Below, piece after piece: positions 39,713 through 52,600 of a DNA stretch of 64,000 nt (position 1 is the stretch's first letter; each line of letters opens with the position of its first letter). The position numbers and the translations under genes were made by a program. The notes below the pieces were generated by a model. The model was not told the origin of the DNA and made no database searches. It was given only the letters and a program-made list of their open reading frames with translations. This DNA is from Symbiodinium natans (taxonomy: Eukaryota > Sar > Dinophyceae > Suessiales > Symbiodiniaceae). Location: the NCBI GenBank assembly GCA_905221605.1, contig CAJNDS010002163.1, positions 253,501 to 317,500 of the forward strand, read 5' to 3'.

Positions 39713-39800
39713 GGCTGATGCTGGCTGCAAGGGAAGAGGTGCCACAGCCGCCATCGCGGCTTGTGTTGCCCAAACCGTACTGTAAGCCTTGGACCCAACG
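39713..39800 (+). CDS. Candidate exon, unidentified protein
   Basis: After CTACAG a G completes a split codon and the frame reads LMLAAREEVPQPPSRLVLP and onward, open and of mixed composition between heptamer-rich stretches. It has the acceptor context of the MCM3 exons. The product and partners were not recognised. Confidence 0.25.
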
Positions 39801-39994
39801 GCCATCTGCCCCAAAGCCTACACCCCAACACCTAAACCCCAGAAGGGTTTAGGGTTGAGGGTTGAGGGTTTAGGGTTTAGGGTTTAGGGTACCCTACAAG
39901 CCCTACACCTTCAAGAAGAGCGGTTGCGGGCAGGGTTGAGTATGGGCAGGGTTGGGGCGCGTAAGGCAGATGAGCTCCAGGACTTTCGAGCCCG

Positions 39995-40488
39995 TAGCCC
40001 TAAACCCCCGAAGCCCTAAACCCTAAACCCCCGAAGCCCTAAATCCCCGAAGCCCTAAACCCCCGAAGCCCTAGACCCTAAAACCTAAACCCCTAAACCC
40101 CTAAACCCCTAAACCCCTAAACCCCTAAACCCCTAAACCCCTAAACCCCTAAACCCCTAAACCCCTAAACCCCTAAACCCCTAAACACTAAACCCCTAAA
40201 CCCCTACCCCTAAACCCCTAAAACCCCTAAACCCCCCCTAAACCCCTAAACCCCTAAACCCAAACCCCTAAACCCCTAAACCCCTAAACCCCCTAAACCC
40301 CTAAACCCCTAAACACCCGCCACCCCTAAACCCCTAAACCCCCCCTAGACCCCCTAACCCCAAAACCCCTAGAACCCTAAACCCTAAACCCTAAACCCTA
40401 ACCCCTAAACCCTAAACCCTAAACCCTAAACCCTAAACCCTAAACCCTAAACCCTAAAGCCTAAACCCTAAACCCTAAACCCTAAACC
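39995..40488. repeat. CCCCTAAA octamer array and CCCTAAA array
   Basis: 40083-40345 is mainly 8-bp CCCCTAAA. 40373-40488 is 7-bp CCCTAAA. A CCCCCGAAGCCCTAAA motif precedes them. Confidence 0.95.
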
Positions 40489-40532
40489 CAGTCCCCGAAC
40501 TACACGGACGAAGCCACCCACCCCATCTCGAG

Positions 40533-43500
40533 GAGGTGCCCGAGGCGCCAACTGCCCCGGTTGTGGGCGACGACGACGACGACCAGCAGGGCCAGGCCAG
40601 TGCGTACGTTTTCGGGGAGTTCGAGTTTGCCTAAACCTTGAATCCTAAAGCCTAAACCCTACCTCTGAAAGCCCTGGATCGACTTTTAGGGGTTTTTAGG
40701 AGGCCAATGTTGTCCTTTTTATTAGTGGTTCGTAGGGTTCGTAGGGTTCGTAGGGTTTAGGTTTTAGGGTTCAGGGTTTAGGGTGACAGTGAAAGGGCGC
40801 CCGTGTCTTCCTAGGTTACGCTTCAGGAAGTTCTGCAACACTGGCAGAAGCGGCTCCATGCGACTGCCACTCAACACCCCTAAACCACGCCCTAAACCCT
40901 GAACCCTGAACCCTAAACCCTAAACCCTAAACCCTCTAAATCCTACAGAAAGGCCGTAAATGTGTGACAAGCTTTCGGTCATGGCCCACAGGCTTTCAAC
41001 CTAGACCGCCCCCGCGCTTCATGCGCGCAAAGGGCAGCCCAACGCCGCTGGAAAGTTCAAGGGCCTTAACGCCGCGAAGCCTGACAACGTCCTGAAGTTG
41101 TACACTTGGAGCTTAAAATCCCTTTGCAGTCCGAATTCGTACCAAAATATCATGGACGTACAGCCCTGTACTTCGAATCAAAGCATCCCCCCCTCATTCT
41201 ACCCAGTCCATTGCAATGCCTCAGCAGGGTTCAGAAGCCGTGGGTTTTTCAGGGTCTTCCAGGGCGAAATGTCAGTGAGGAGGCATGTGTTTCGGGTGCT
41301 TAAACAGACTTGCGGTGGACTTAGAGGGCGCGATTCGATTTGCGACTTTGTGGGGGGTGTTCAAGGAACTTTTCGAAGTTGCGGCCCGCAGCATACAGTG
41401 GGCTCAGGTACAGAAGCGCAGGTCCAAGCGATAGATCCCGAAGATTGTAGGAATGGCGTTTGGCGTGGTTTATGAAGTTGCTGCTCTTCAGGCTGATTCA
41501 TAGAATCACCCTCCCTACCATTGAACCCTGCATTCAAGCAAGGAGCTCATCAGTGCAGAGCACCCCCTTCACCTTTTAAGATCCCTAAGCCACTCCCCAG
41601 CTCCATGGACCAACCAGGACTTAGGGTTGAAATTCTTCGGGGGCCTTCAGGGCCCCCCTTACAGACTGGGGGCCCAACTGGATTCAGGCCCGTGAGTTTG
41701 TAGGTTCGACAAGCCCTAACTAGAACTGCGCGTGCGCTCTGCGGACCTTGTGCCATGCGCGGCATCAACCACTACCTCTGCGGAAACTTTCTGGGTCACT
41801 TCAATGACCACCACGCTTCCCCCTCTGCCAGCGAGGAGGACACACTAAACCCTAAATCGACACCCTAAAGAAGGCCTAAACCCGCAAGTGAAGCATTTCG
41901 GGACGTGGGACAGTCGCTCGGCATGCTCGTCTCACAGGATACTGTCATGTTGACCACTTGAAGGCCCGGGGTCCTGGTAACCCACTTTTGGGGTTTAGGG
42001 TTTAGGGTTTAGGGTTTAGGGTTTAGGGTTTAGGGGCTCAGGGGTTTAAGGTTTAGGCTGGAGGAGGGTTGCCGGTTTAGGTAGTTGGTGGCCGCTCTTG
42101 GTCTCTCTGGTCGTTTCCTCAGTTTCCTGGGTTCTTCTGCTTGGGACTGAGTTTTATGAGTTTGGGGACTGGAGGGGAAGGGGTAGTAAGCACCATTCAT
42201 ATGGCGACCTTGCCCGAAACATTGGCATTTAGGCATTTTTGCCTCTCCGGCTGCTTGAGGTTTCTGGAACAAGACGCACGGTCACCAGCGTTCATGCTTT
42301 TGGCGAACATGCCCCCCTGAATGGTAGCTACAGCATTTTTGCTTCTCTTGTTGTTTGACGCTTCTGGAACAAGCCTACTGCACAAAGATGTTTGTCGTTT
42401 ATGGAACAAGACATAATACTTGCCCCAAAACCCAACCAGCAGTGAAAGCCTAAGACCCTTCATTTACGCAGTAGTTTTAGATGACCTTGAAAGCGTGCAT
42501 TATTCCAGAGTGCTCCGCCTACCACTAAATCAGACCACGTCACCCCGCACAAAACAACGAGTGAACATAAGGTGCGCCAAGCCGGCAGGTATATGATTCC
42601 GCTTCGAAGCCCCCCTTGAATATTAGGAATCTGGGTTTAGGGCAAAATGGTTTAGGGTTTAGGGTTTCGGGTTTAGGGCTTTGAAACCACATTGGAAGGG
42701 AGCGAGTAGGGGGGCAGCAGGAGGAGGAGAGCGAGAAAGAGCTCTACATGCCACGAGCAGCTTGGAGGATCTAATCTGGGGGGGGGGGGGGTGTTTCGGG
42801 GGTTAGTTATGCGACATTGGTTGGGTTCAGGGTTTAGGGTTTAGGGTTTAGGGTTTAGGGTTTAGGGTTTTTAGGGTTTAGGGTTCAGGATTCAGGCTTT
42901 AGGGTTTAGGGTTTAGGGTGTAGGGTGTAGGGTGTAGGGTGTAGGGTGTAGGGTCTGGGGGTTTAGGGTCTAGGGGTTTAGGGTTTAGGGTTTAGGGCTT
43001 ATGGAGAATGATGGTTTTTTCGGAATCATGATCACAATCATTCTGTATTGTTGTTGTTATCACTATGTTCATTTCGCTAATGCTGCTCGGCTCGTGGTTT
43101 TGTTCGGCCTTCTGGCCGCAGGCTGCGCTCCACAGCTAAACCCTCAACCCCAACCGCCCAAAGGCCCTGGAGCCCCCGACCCGCCTGCGGCCCTGAAGCC
43201 CCTAAACCCTCACGCCACTGACCCCTAAACCCTAAGCCCTAAACCCTAAGCCCTAAACCCAAAGCCCTAAACCTTGAGCCCTAAACCCAAAGCCCTAAAC
43301 CCTAAACCCGGGAACCCCCCCAACACCCAAGGATTACAAGCCCGCTGCAAAGCCTTCCGCGCGCTTCGGCCGAGTGGGCGCGAACTGGGGTGCCCCGGAC
43401 GCTAGCTTGGAGGTTCACGGGTATATGACTGGGGCTTAGCGTAGGGTTAGGGTTTGCAGGGTTTTTTGGGGGTTATGCGGTTTACGGGTTTTACAGGGTT

Positions 43501-45650
43501 TATCGGGTTCATAAGGTTTGTAGGGTTTACAGGGTTTACAGGGTTTTGTGAGGTCTTTTAGGTTTAGGGTAGGTATTTGCTTACACCCGTCTATCAACTT
43601 CAACCTCAAAGCGCACCCGCAGCCGCACCCTCACCCAAGCTAAACCCTAAACCCTAAACCCTAAACCCTGAACCCTAAACCCTAAACCCTAAACCCGAAA
43701 AAACCCTACGCCCTAAACCCTACACCCCTAAACCCTAAGCCCCCCCCCAAAAAAATACCAACCTCGAGGCCACTGCCCAAGCTAAACGCCCCAAAGTGTA
43801 TGCTGCAAGCCTCGTAGACTGCCTGCGCCTAAACAAAAGCAATGCAGGCCAATACCGAGCCAAGATCATCGTGGAGTCGCGCGTGGGGAAGGAGCCTGCT
43901 TAAACCCCAAGCCCTATAGTCCCACAACTGGGTTTCAAGGATGAGGAGAAGTCTCACCAGGTTCCAGGCTGAAGAGTATGGTAGGGGTACAAGGCTCAGG
44001 GCTTAGGGTTTGGGATCTGTTTTTGGGTTCCGCCAGAAGGTTCCTGTAGGCTTCCTGTGCAGTTTGATCTAGCCATGAAACCTTTAAGTAGGGTGCGTCT
44101 CATTGAGACCGAGGCGCTTGCAGGTTCAGAATTTGTAGGTTCGACCCTGAACCCGAACCCCGAACCCCGAACCCCAAAACCCTAAACCCTACCCCATGGC
44201 GCTTAGCCACCTCAGGAGGTCATCCGTCGACAGTTCGACGGCATCCGTGCACACCGGCGGGAGGCACCACTGGCTTTCCTCAAACTAGGGTTTAGGGTTT
44301 AGGATTTAGGGTTTAGGGTTTGGTGTTTGGGGTTTAGGGTTTAGGGCCTCTTATAAGTACCGCTTCTCGCTCGAACCCACGCAACCCCCCCTGGTGTCCG
44401 TCGGCTTGGGGGAGTTTAAAGTTTAGGATTTAGGGTTTAGGGGTTAAACCCTAAACCCTAAACCCTACACCCTAAACCGCAAACCCTAAACCCTAAACCC
44501 CAAATCCTAAGCCCTTGCTTTGGGAGACGGTGGAGAGGATTGGGCTTCAGGTTTGGGGTTCGTATACTTCAGGGTTGCGTGGTTGAGGCTTCTAAGGTTT
44601 AGTTTTCAGGTTTCTAGTGTTCACTGGGTCAGCTTGAAAATCATGTTACACCTTTGTGAATTATTTTAAAACAGTGCTTGAAATCGCGCATCCGACACAC
44701 CCCCATGTAGGGAACCTACACAAAATTTGTTGCCACGGTCGAAGACCATGCCTCTATCGTCAGGTGCCTCCTGGCATGGCACAGAAGCTTGCGAAGGCAC
44801 GGGGCAGCTAAGGTTTAGGGTTTGGGGTTTGGGGCTTGGGGTTTGGGGTTTGGGGTTTGCATGGGGTTTAGGGTTTAGGGTTTAAGGTTTAGGGTTTAGG
44901 GTTTAAGGTTTGAGGTCTGGGGTTTGGGGTTTAGGGCTATGGATCTGGTTCGGAATTAGTGTTCAGGGCTTACCTCGCGTGATTCTGCAAGGGCAGATAT
45001 GCCCAACAAGTGAGGTTCCCTTAGGTAGAGGTTTGAACAGCTCATAACAACCAAAAAGGGGTTTTGCAAGCATGTGTTTCGCGGGTTCAGGTGCATGGTT
45101 TCCTAAACCCTAAACCCTAGACCCTAAACCCTAAACCCTAAACCCTAAACCCTAAACCCTAAACCCTAAACCCTAAACCCTAAACCCTAAAAAATAGAAA
45201 ACCCTAAACCCTATAAACCCTAAAACCCCACTGAAGTGCCCAAAATGGGGGTCTCTCGCCTTCCTTCAAGTCGGCAGCCAGGACGGGCTGCGAGTCCGTG
45301 AGGCTTTATTGTCGGCATGCTCAACCTTCTAAAGGGCTCCCTTTCAAGGGGGCTACAGGGTTTTAGGGTTTAGGGTGTAGGGTTTAGGGTTCAGGGTTTA
45401 GGGAAGGGCTCTCTGTCAAGGGGGCTACAGGGTATAAGAGCCCCAACACCTAAAGGGTATGAGAGCCCCAACACCCAAAGGGCTCTTTTTTTTAAGGGGC
45501 TACAGAGTATAAGAGTATAAGAGCCCCAACACCCCCCCCCCCCCCTCCCAAAGCCTTGGATACAAGCTTGGACTTCCCGCAGGGGAAGCCTTCCACCCTT
45601 CGCCCCGAGACCACCGAACCGCCGGTGAATGGGTTTAAGCTGATGGTGTT
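40533..45650 (+). CDS. Unidentified microexon gene with a possible ASH/MSP-like segment
   Basis: A series of + strand exon candidates with the splice style of MCM3: about 40533-40628 (acidic, five Asp in a row, ending VFGEFEF), 40815-40859 (VTLQEVLQHWQKRLH), 41062-41110 (LNAAKPDNVLKLYTW), 43332-43410, 43848-about 43883 (QYRAKIIVESR), 44216-44263 (EVIRRQFDGIRAHRRE), 44358-about 44390 (YRFSLEPTQPPL), 44764-44796 (VPPGMAQKLAK), and possibly 45583-45640 and 46109-46125. Phases agree between 40628/40815, 40859/41062, and 43883/44216/44358/44764. The joined LEPTQPPL-VPPGMAQKL resembles the beta-strand turn in ASH/MSP-fold proteins of cilia and centrosomes, where a P-G-M-A motif precedes the next strand. 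That resemblance is suggestive only. The first exons could instead be the MCM3 C-terminus. Coverage is incomplete. Confidence 0.4.
42826..43000. repeat. TTTAGGG array with TGTAGGG block
   Basis: TTTAGGG heptamers with an internal run of six TGTAGGG units (about 42917-42952). Confidence 0.93.
45108..45190. repeat. CCCTAAA array
   Basis: About 11 perfect heptamers, followed at 45325-45535 by three degenerate copies of a unit carrying AAGGGCTC, GGGGCTACAGGG and TAAGAGCCCCAACACC. Confidence 0.93.
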
Positions 45651-46674
45651 CGGAGGCTTTACCTAAAGGCTCCTATGCAGTTCCCTTTTGGGTTATAAGG
45701 GGATCCCAGTGTACTACCCCACAAGGGTACTACAGAGGAGCTTTTGGGTAAGGCCAACCTCCATCAGGTGTCTGGTGTCCACACCATCGAGCGCCTTGTT
45801 GGACCTTTCGAGCCTGTTTGCTTTGAATAGGGTTTCTGGGGCTTATACAGTCTAGGGGGCTTAACATGGTTCATAGGGTTTCTGGGGGCTGAGAAAGTTT
45901 CAAAGGGCTCGTAGGGTTTAGAGGGCTTGTAGGAAGGAGTGAAACCCTCACTTCTGCCTAGCCCCGTTTTGTTTCGAATGACCCTTCTGACTTCGGGCTC
46001 AGTGCAGTGGATGATGATGCTGGTGATGGTGATGGTGATGATGGTGATCATGAAACTTGGTTTATAGGGGCTCATGTTAGCTAGGGTTCAGGGTGGCAAT
46101 TGTCAGGGACGACGGCAAGTTTTTTAAGACCGCACATAGAACTATCTCGAAGTTTAACACGCGAGCTTCTCACCACTCTCACCAGAGCCCGAACCTTCCC
46201 CCCTCCCCCTCCCTTTTCCATCCACCATCTGTCCAGTCCTTGCCTCAGTGGGGGAGGATTTGGGTTTAGCTTTTGTTGATATGCCTTGGGGGTGTTGAAC
46301 GGTTTGTCTTTGGGGTTTATGCTCAGGGTTTGGGATTTTGGGGGGCTTGCCCGTTGAAGGGTGCGCTTGCCTGTTCAAGGATCACCCACTGCAAGCTGCA
46401 AGAGGACTGCCGTGCAGCATCTCTTGAGCAAGTTCCGCGCGCTGAGATACGTTTGCTGATTGGAGCCTCAAGTCCAAGCACAAAACTGAAGCCCCAAGCC
46501 CCCAAAGGCCGCCCTAAATCCAAACCTTAAATAACCCTAAACCCCAAGACCCCAGATAACCCTAAAAAACCTTAAATAACCCCAAATAACCCTAAATCCT
46601 TACCTTAAATAACCCTAAACCCCAAGACCCCAAACAACCCCCAAAACGCCAAACACCCCAAACCTCAATCGCAG

Positions 46675-49600
46675 GAGCCGCCCCTCCACGAGCTTCACAG
46701 CGTGGTGGTGCTGCGCCTGTTGCCTTGCTGCCTAAGACATGTTGAGTTTTGGGGTTAGGGTTTAGGGTTTATTTAGGGCTTAGGGTTTAGCGTTGCTCAC
46801 TCCAAGTCCTTATTCTCATGGGATCCCCCGCTCCTTCCCCCTGCCCCCGCCCTGGCTTTAGCACCAAGCGCAGGAACCCTAAGCCCTAGACCCTAAACCC
46901 GAAAGCCTAAGCCCTAAACCCGAAACCAGGAAGCGCAGGAACCCTAAGCCCTAGACCCTAAACCCGAAACCCTCAGCGCTAACCCCTAAACCCTGGATTC
47001 TACGCCCTTGCCTGCTTCTTGAGGTCGAAGAATGAGCTGACCTGTCTCAGCAGGGGGGAGCGGCTCGACGATTAGGGTTTAGGGTTTAGGGTTTAGGGTT
47101 TAGGGTTTAGGGTTTAGGGTTTAGGGTTTAGGGTTTAGGGTTTAGGTTGTAGGGTTTAGGGTTTAGGGTTTAGGGTTTAGGGTTTAGGGTTTAGGGTTTA
47201 GGTTTTAGGGTTCGGAGTACAAGTCTCAGAAGCGCACAGCCCACAGCCACCCGAAATCCCCCAAGGATTGAGCCCCAAAACAAGGGGGCCGCCAGACTTT
47301 GTGTCAATCGCAGCTCTCAAGCCGAAGGCGCCTAAACCCGACAAACCTGTAAACTCTAAACCCTCAACCCCCTAATCCTAAACCTGCAAACCCGTACAGC
47401 CATAAAAAAACACAATAGGGTTTTTGGGATAAATCTAAAGGGACCCTAAGGGAATACGATCTTGGTGCTTTCTAACCCCCCAATAAAACCCGTAATAACC
47501 CGTAGACCCTCGGTCCCGCAAGTTGCAAGCATGGTGTGGCGCGTGTGAGAAGTTGAAGGGTTGGGGTCGCGGGGCGTAAGGTCAGGCTTTGCGCATCAGG
47601 TTAAGTATACTTGGCAGCCCCGTGCTTTTTTGAAAGCCCTTTTCGTGGCTCAAGGTTCCTTAATAAGTAACCAACCCAAAAAAGGGCACCCTTAGTTTAT
47701 GGCTACTAAGCTACCAAGTATATATATATATATATATACAGACATATATATATATACATATATAATCTATGTAAGCATATCAACTTTTATAGGAGCACAG
47801 CTTGACTCTGAGGCTACCATGTTTTCTTCACCCCCCCCCCCCCCCCCCTCCCAGCAAAGGGTCCGGCGCCCCCTCCGAATGCCCAGGAGACCTGCGCAGA
47901 ACGAGCAGCATCAGAAGCCGCGACCCGTCGGGACTCCATGTACTTGCGGCTTTTTATTGGGATTTGGGGAGGAAGGTGCTCCTACCGGGATGCCTTGAAG
48001 AGATAGGAGGGGGAAGAATTCTGACCATGTGGATGTAGGGCACTTCGGAACCCCTCTTTCCAAAGAGCCGTAGGTTGCAGCTTCAAGGCCGCTTTATGGC
48101 CACGGTTGTTGGCTGTTTCTGGGCCATTGAACATCATTGAACTATACCCCGATTATTGGGTAGATTTGCTTTTTTTTGCTCAGGAACGTAGAAGGCGACT
48201 CCAGGTAGATTTCCTCAAGCCAAAACACAATTATGGGGTGGGGCCTTATGACAAATGAAGGCATATCCCCTAGTTAGGGATGCTGAGCTCTTCTGGTTGA
48301 GGTATAGACTGGAGATCTTCGCCTGCGATCGAAACCGGTTGCAGATGGTGGAGCCAGGTGTGGGGTTAGGGTTTAGGATTTAGGTATTAGGGTTTTTTTA
48401 GGGTTTAGGGTTAATTAGTTGAAAAGTTTTCGGAGTATAGGAGGTTTTGGTTGTAAGACAGGATTTGTAAGGGTTTGTGTTTTCAACTTCCTGCTCAGCA
48501 CTCCAATTCTGCGGCCCTTTCACGGCCTCACGCGACCCCTTATCATGAGCCATGGCTTTGGGCCTCAGCGGTTTAGCTTGAGAATTTTGGGGATGCCTCT
48601 GCCAAGCCCCCAAGGCTCCAACGGAAATGCAGCCCCCCTTGAACCCTTCTGAAGTTTGTCCTTGAAAGGGGCTCTCTCCGGGCCCTTTGTCGCGAGCCTC
48701 CAGGCGCGGGCGGCAGACTCTTGAAGGGTTTAGGCTCTCTGGGTAGTTGGAAGTATTGTTATATAAGAAGCCCAAGGTTACACGTCACCTGTAGTTAGCT
48801 AGGTGACCCTATACTTGTAACCCCAACTGTATCTCATAACTCGTGTTTGGGGGCCTCTTGCGTGGGGCAAGAAGGGAGGGTAAGCAGCGCAGTGAGCTGA
48901 TGGGAGAGGAGTCCGGCCTTAGAGTTTGGGGACACAAGAATGCACTTTGGTGCCCTTTCATACACACGAAGCAGAAGCCCCACGCCCAAAATGTCCAGGT
49001 TTGGGGTTGAGCGCCTGTGGGTTTGGGTCTGAAGCCTGAAGCCTCCTCCTTTTGCTTTGTGGCAGGTACTGGACCTCTCGCGGAACCAGCTCTCTTTCCT
49101 ACCAGACGGCCCCTTGCCTTGAGACTACGAAAAGCCCCAATCCGATCCTGAAACCATGCACAGACCGCGAGGCACCGAGGCGATGTTGCCACGGAGCCTG
49201 CCTCAGCCCTATGACCCTTTCAGCCATATAAGCCCTATGGAAACCCTATAAAGCCTGCGAACCTTTCAGAACTCTATATCAGCCCTATATAAACCCTACA
49301 AACCCTGTGTCAATCCCCGCGCAAGGGTACTCTGCTGGAAGAGATGAATAATAGAATCTCTTCCAGCCGATTAACTCCTCCGCAACCATGATCCGGTACT
49401 CGACCACGGTCTTTCGTTAAAGTTGTATCGTGAGGAGCGACAAAAACGTATTCCTGATGATGCTGCTTGAGAGAGGGTTTCCGCTGGCCATTGCTGACCT
49501 ACTTCAATCCTTGGGTGTGCGGGCGGGCGGGCGGGCGGGCATGCGGGGCGTGGGTGCATGGGTGCGTGGGTGCGCGGGTGCGTGGGTGCGCGGGTGCGTG

Positions 49601-52600
49601 GTGCGCGGGTGCGTGGGTGCGTGGGTGCGAGTGAGTGGGTGCATGGGTGCGTGGGTGCGTCGGTGCGTGTGTGCATGGGGTGCGTGAGTGCGTGGGTGTG
49701 TGGGTGCGTGGGTGCGTGGGTGTGTGGGTATGTGCGTGCGTGCATGCTTGTGTGCGTGCGTTGGTGGGTGGGTGGCTTGGGTGGGCGGGTGGGTGGGCGG
49801 GCGGGCGGGCGGGCGGGCGTGGGTGTGTGGGTGTCTGTGTGTGTGTGTGTGAATATATATACATATATATGTATATACATATACATATAAATATGTATGT
49901 CTGTGTGCACGTCAGCGCTCGGCTCAAGCCCTTGGAATGACGGTTAACGCCCCACAGCTGACGCGACATCGCGGCATCGCGGGTCCCTGGACGTGCAGAA
50001 GGCTTTCCGAAAGGTGGCTCGGCGCACTTATCCGGTCAAAGGCGGCGCCGACGAGGATGCCGGAAACTGACTGTGCTGCTGACGAGCAGGCTTCCTACTT
50101 CCATCCGGAAACTGACTGTGCTGCTGACGAGCAGGCTTCCTACTTCCATCAGCGTGGGAACGCTTCTGCACCCTCTTGGCGGCCAACGCGGCTTCTTGGA
50201 ATGTGTCAAACTCCTCCGGCTCGCGCAACACGCTACTCATGCTGCTGTTTGTCAAGCCTGTGAATCACTGCGCGCCCCGTTCGGTCTTCGTGTGGGCGAA
50301 CAAGGTAGGCGCGGTCAGGCTCAAGATCCATGCCCCGAAGCTTTGTCGTGGAAGCGACGGAAGCTCGCGACTGACCACTGCGAGCAGTGCCTTACGTACC
50401 TCGCACGACATGGTGTCGAAACTTGGATGCAGCACGAGAGTAGGAGGCAGCTGTGGCGGAGGCAGCTGTCGTCTTGTCTACCGCACGGTCAGTGTGCAGA
50501 AGTCTATCATCAGCCGCTTGCTGAGGCAGCAAACCACCTGCGTGGTTGCTACGCTGTGCAAGGAGGTCTAGAAGAAGGGGCTTGACCAAGCTGAACGAGT
50601 CTGCAATGGCGGCGTGGCTACGTGGCTTCCACAAGCGCAGAAGCGGAAGCACAAGCCAGGCACGTACGAAAAGCCGTGCGTCGTGGCGCAGGAGCTGCGT
50701 AGGGCGCAAAAGCACTGCCGAAAGGCGCGGCGCCAGCGGCAGCAGGCAGGTGCCGACGCTATGCAAACATATACAAGCATCTACAAGCATATACAAATGA
50801 GAAATTGTCGAATTTTATCGAAGACATGTTGTTCACCACGTTCCCTGCACAGACCCACCTCAGCCGCAAGTAGTTCAACACCTGAAAGCCCGTAGCCCTC
50901 CGGCCCTTCAGCTTCGGCTTTGGTTGTTCGCGTCACAACAGCGCAACCGGTTCAGATTGACTTTCTGATCTCATTGTTCCTGTGGCAGCTTCTTGGCAAC
51001 AGCGCTCCAGCGAATCTTCGGGCGGAGACCTGCCTCGTCAGTTTTGCAGACACTGATGGGGCGGCAGCGGTTGGGGTCCTAATGATTGAGGGCTTCATTC
51101 CCAAGAATCCCAGCACGAAAAGCTTGGGAATCATCGCCCGGGTCTTTTTATCGTTCATTCTGCACTCACGCTTCTTATAAACTAGTGCGAGTCAAATGCA
51201 AGGAACACGCGATTGTATTTGCAATATTTTAGAAGGGCCCTTTTCCTCGCTATATTATCACTATTATTCGACTGTTGCATCTTCGGGTCTGCTTGGGCGG
51301 AGCTGATCTTTACTCAACTCCTTGGCATGCCTCTGTCTTTTCCACTGTGTTGACAGAGCGCCCTCTACAGTAAAACCTTCACTTCAAGGGCTAAACCCTA
51401 AACCCTGAACCCTGAAACCTAAACTCAAGGCCTAGGCCACCCCCCCTACAGGGGGGGGGGGGGGGGCGACTTAAGCCCCTCGACCTCGATGGCGCAAGCC
51501 GACCCATATCGTTTGTTTTGGGTGCAAGTTTGGCTTGTGGCCATTTTTTCGCGCACACAGAGGGTCCAGGTAGGTCTTAGGGTTTAGGGTTTAGAGTGTG
51601 TAGGCTTAGGGTTCGGGCTTGCGGGTTTGTGGGTTCAAGCAGCAGGTTTTCTCCACGGTGCCAAAGCTTTGCGCTACGTGGACCTCTCCTTCAATCGGCC
51701 CCTCGGCTGGTCCCAAAACTTTACAGCAAGACCTCGCGCCTTGCTGTGGCGAAACAGACTCGGGCCAAACCCGGAAGTGCCTAACAGAATCCTGCCAATG
51801 CAAGGAATGAACGGCTCTAAGCAAGTCTGGGTAGGCCGTTGGGATATGTGTATGTTTTCTCTACTTGGGTTCAAGAGGATCATATTGAGGAACATGTTTC
51901 CAGGGGGTTTATATACAAGGGGCCAAACCCAGAACATAATTCCAAGGGCTGTAAGATCTCCAAAATCCACATAGATGAAGCACCGAGTGTGAGGAACCCG
52001 AATATTCCCCTTGCTTTAAAAACCCGAGCTCCACCCTACGATCCCGAAGCGCCCCAAACCCCACGAAGCCCCAAACCCTGCGAATACCCCTGACGATGAA
52101 GTGCCCACTGAAGCCCCCGAGGCTCTGATCAGCGGGCTTGGTTTAGGGTTCAGGTTTCGGGCTTCAAAGTTAGGGTTTAGGGTTGAGCGGCACCCGGCAG
52201 GTTATTTTCACTGCCTGACAGCATATTGGAGTGCAAGCAGCACCCCGGCAGCAGAGGGTTTAGATTTAAGGCTTTTGGTCCCTCATTCCTAAGCCCTGAA
52301 CAGCAACGACCCACAGACAATTTGTTTTTTGGGGGAGTTATTTTGTTTTTTGGGGGTTAAGTTTCCGTAAGCCTGCATGTCCTTTTGCTCGAAGACGCCT
52401 GCCCCTTAAACAAAAGGTTTAGGGTTGAGGGTTAACTGCCTGAGGTGGTATTGCGTGTTTTGGGCTTACCAAGAATAGACTGCTGAAATGTACCAATTCC
52501 CCCTTGCAGGCAAAACGAGCCCTGATGGTCACTTCGGGACGGTTGGTTTGCGTTCTTGGGACCCCGCAGCATCTGAGTTCGGGGTGTAATTCCAAAGAGA

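Noticed and set aside
49371-49969. His/Thr/Pro-rich reverse ORFs and Gly/Val forward ORFs
   Set aside because: By-products of the GGTGCGTG minisatellite.
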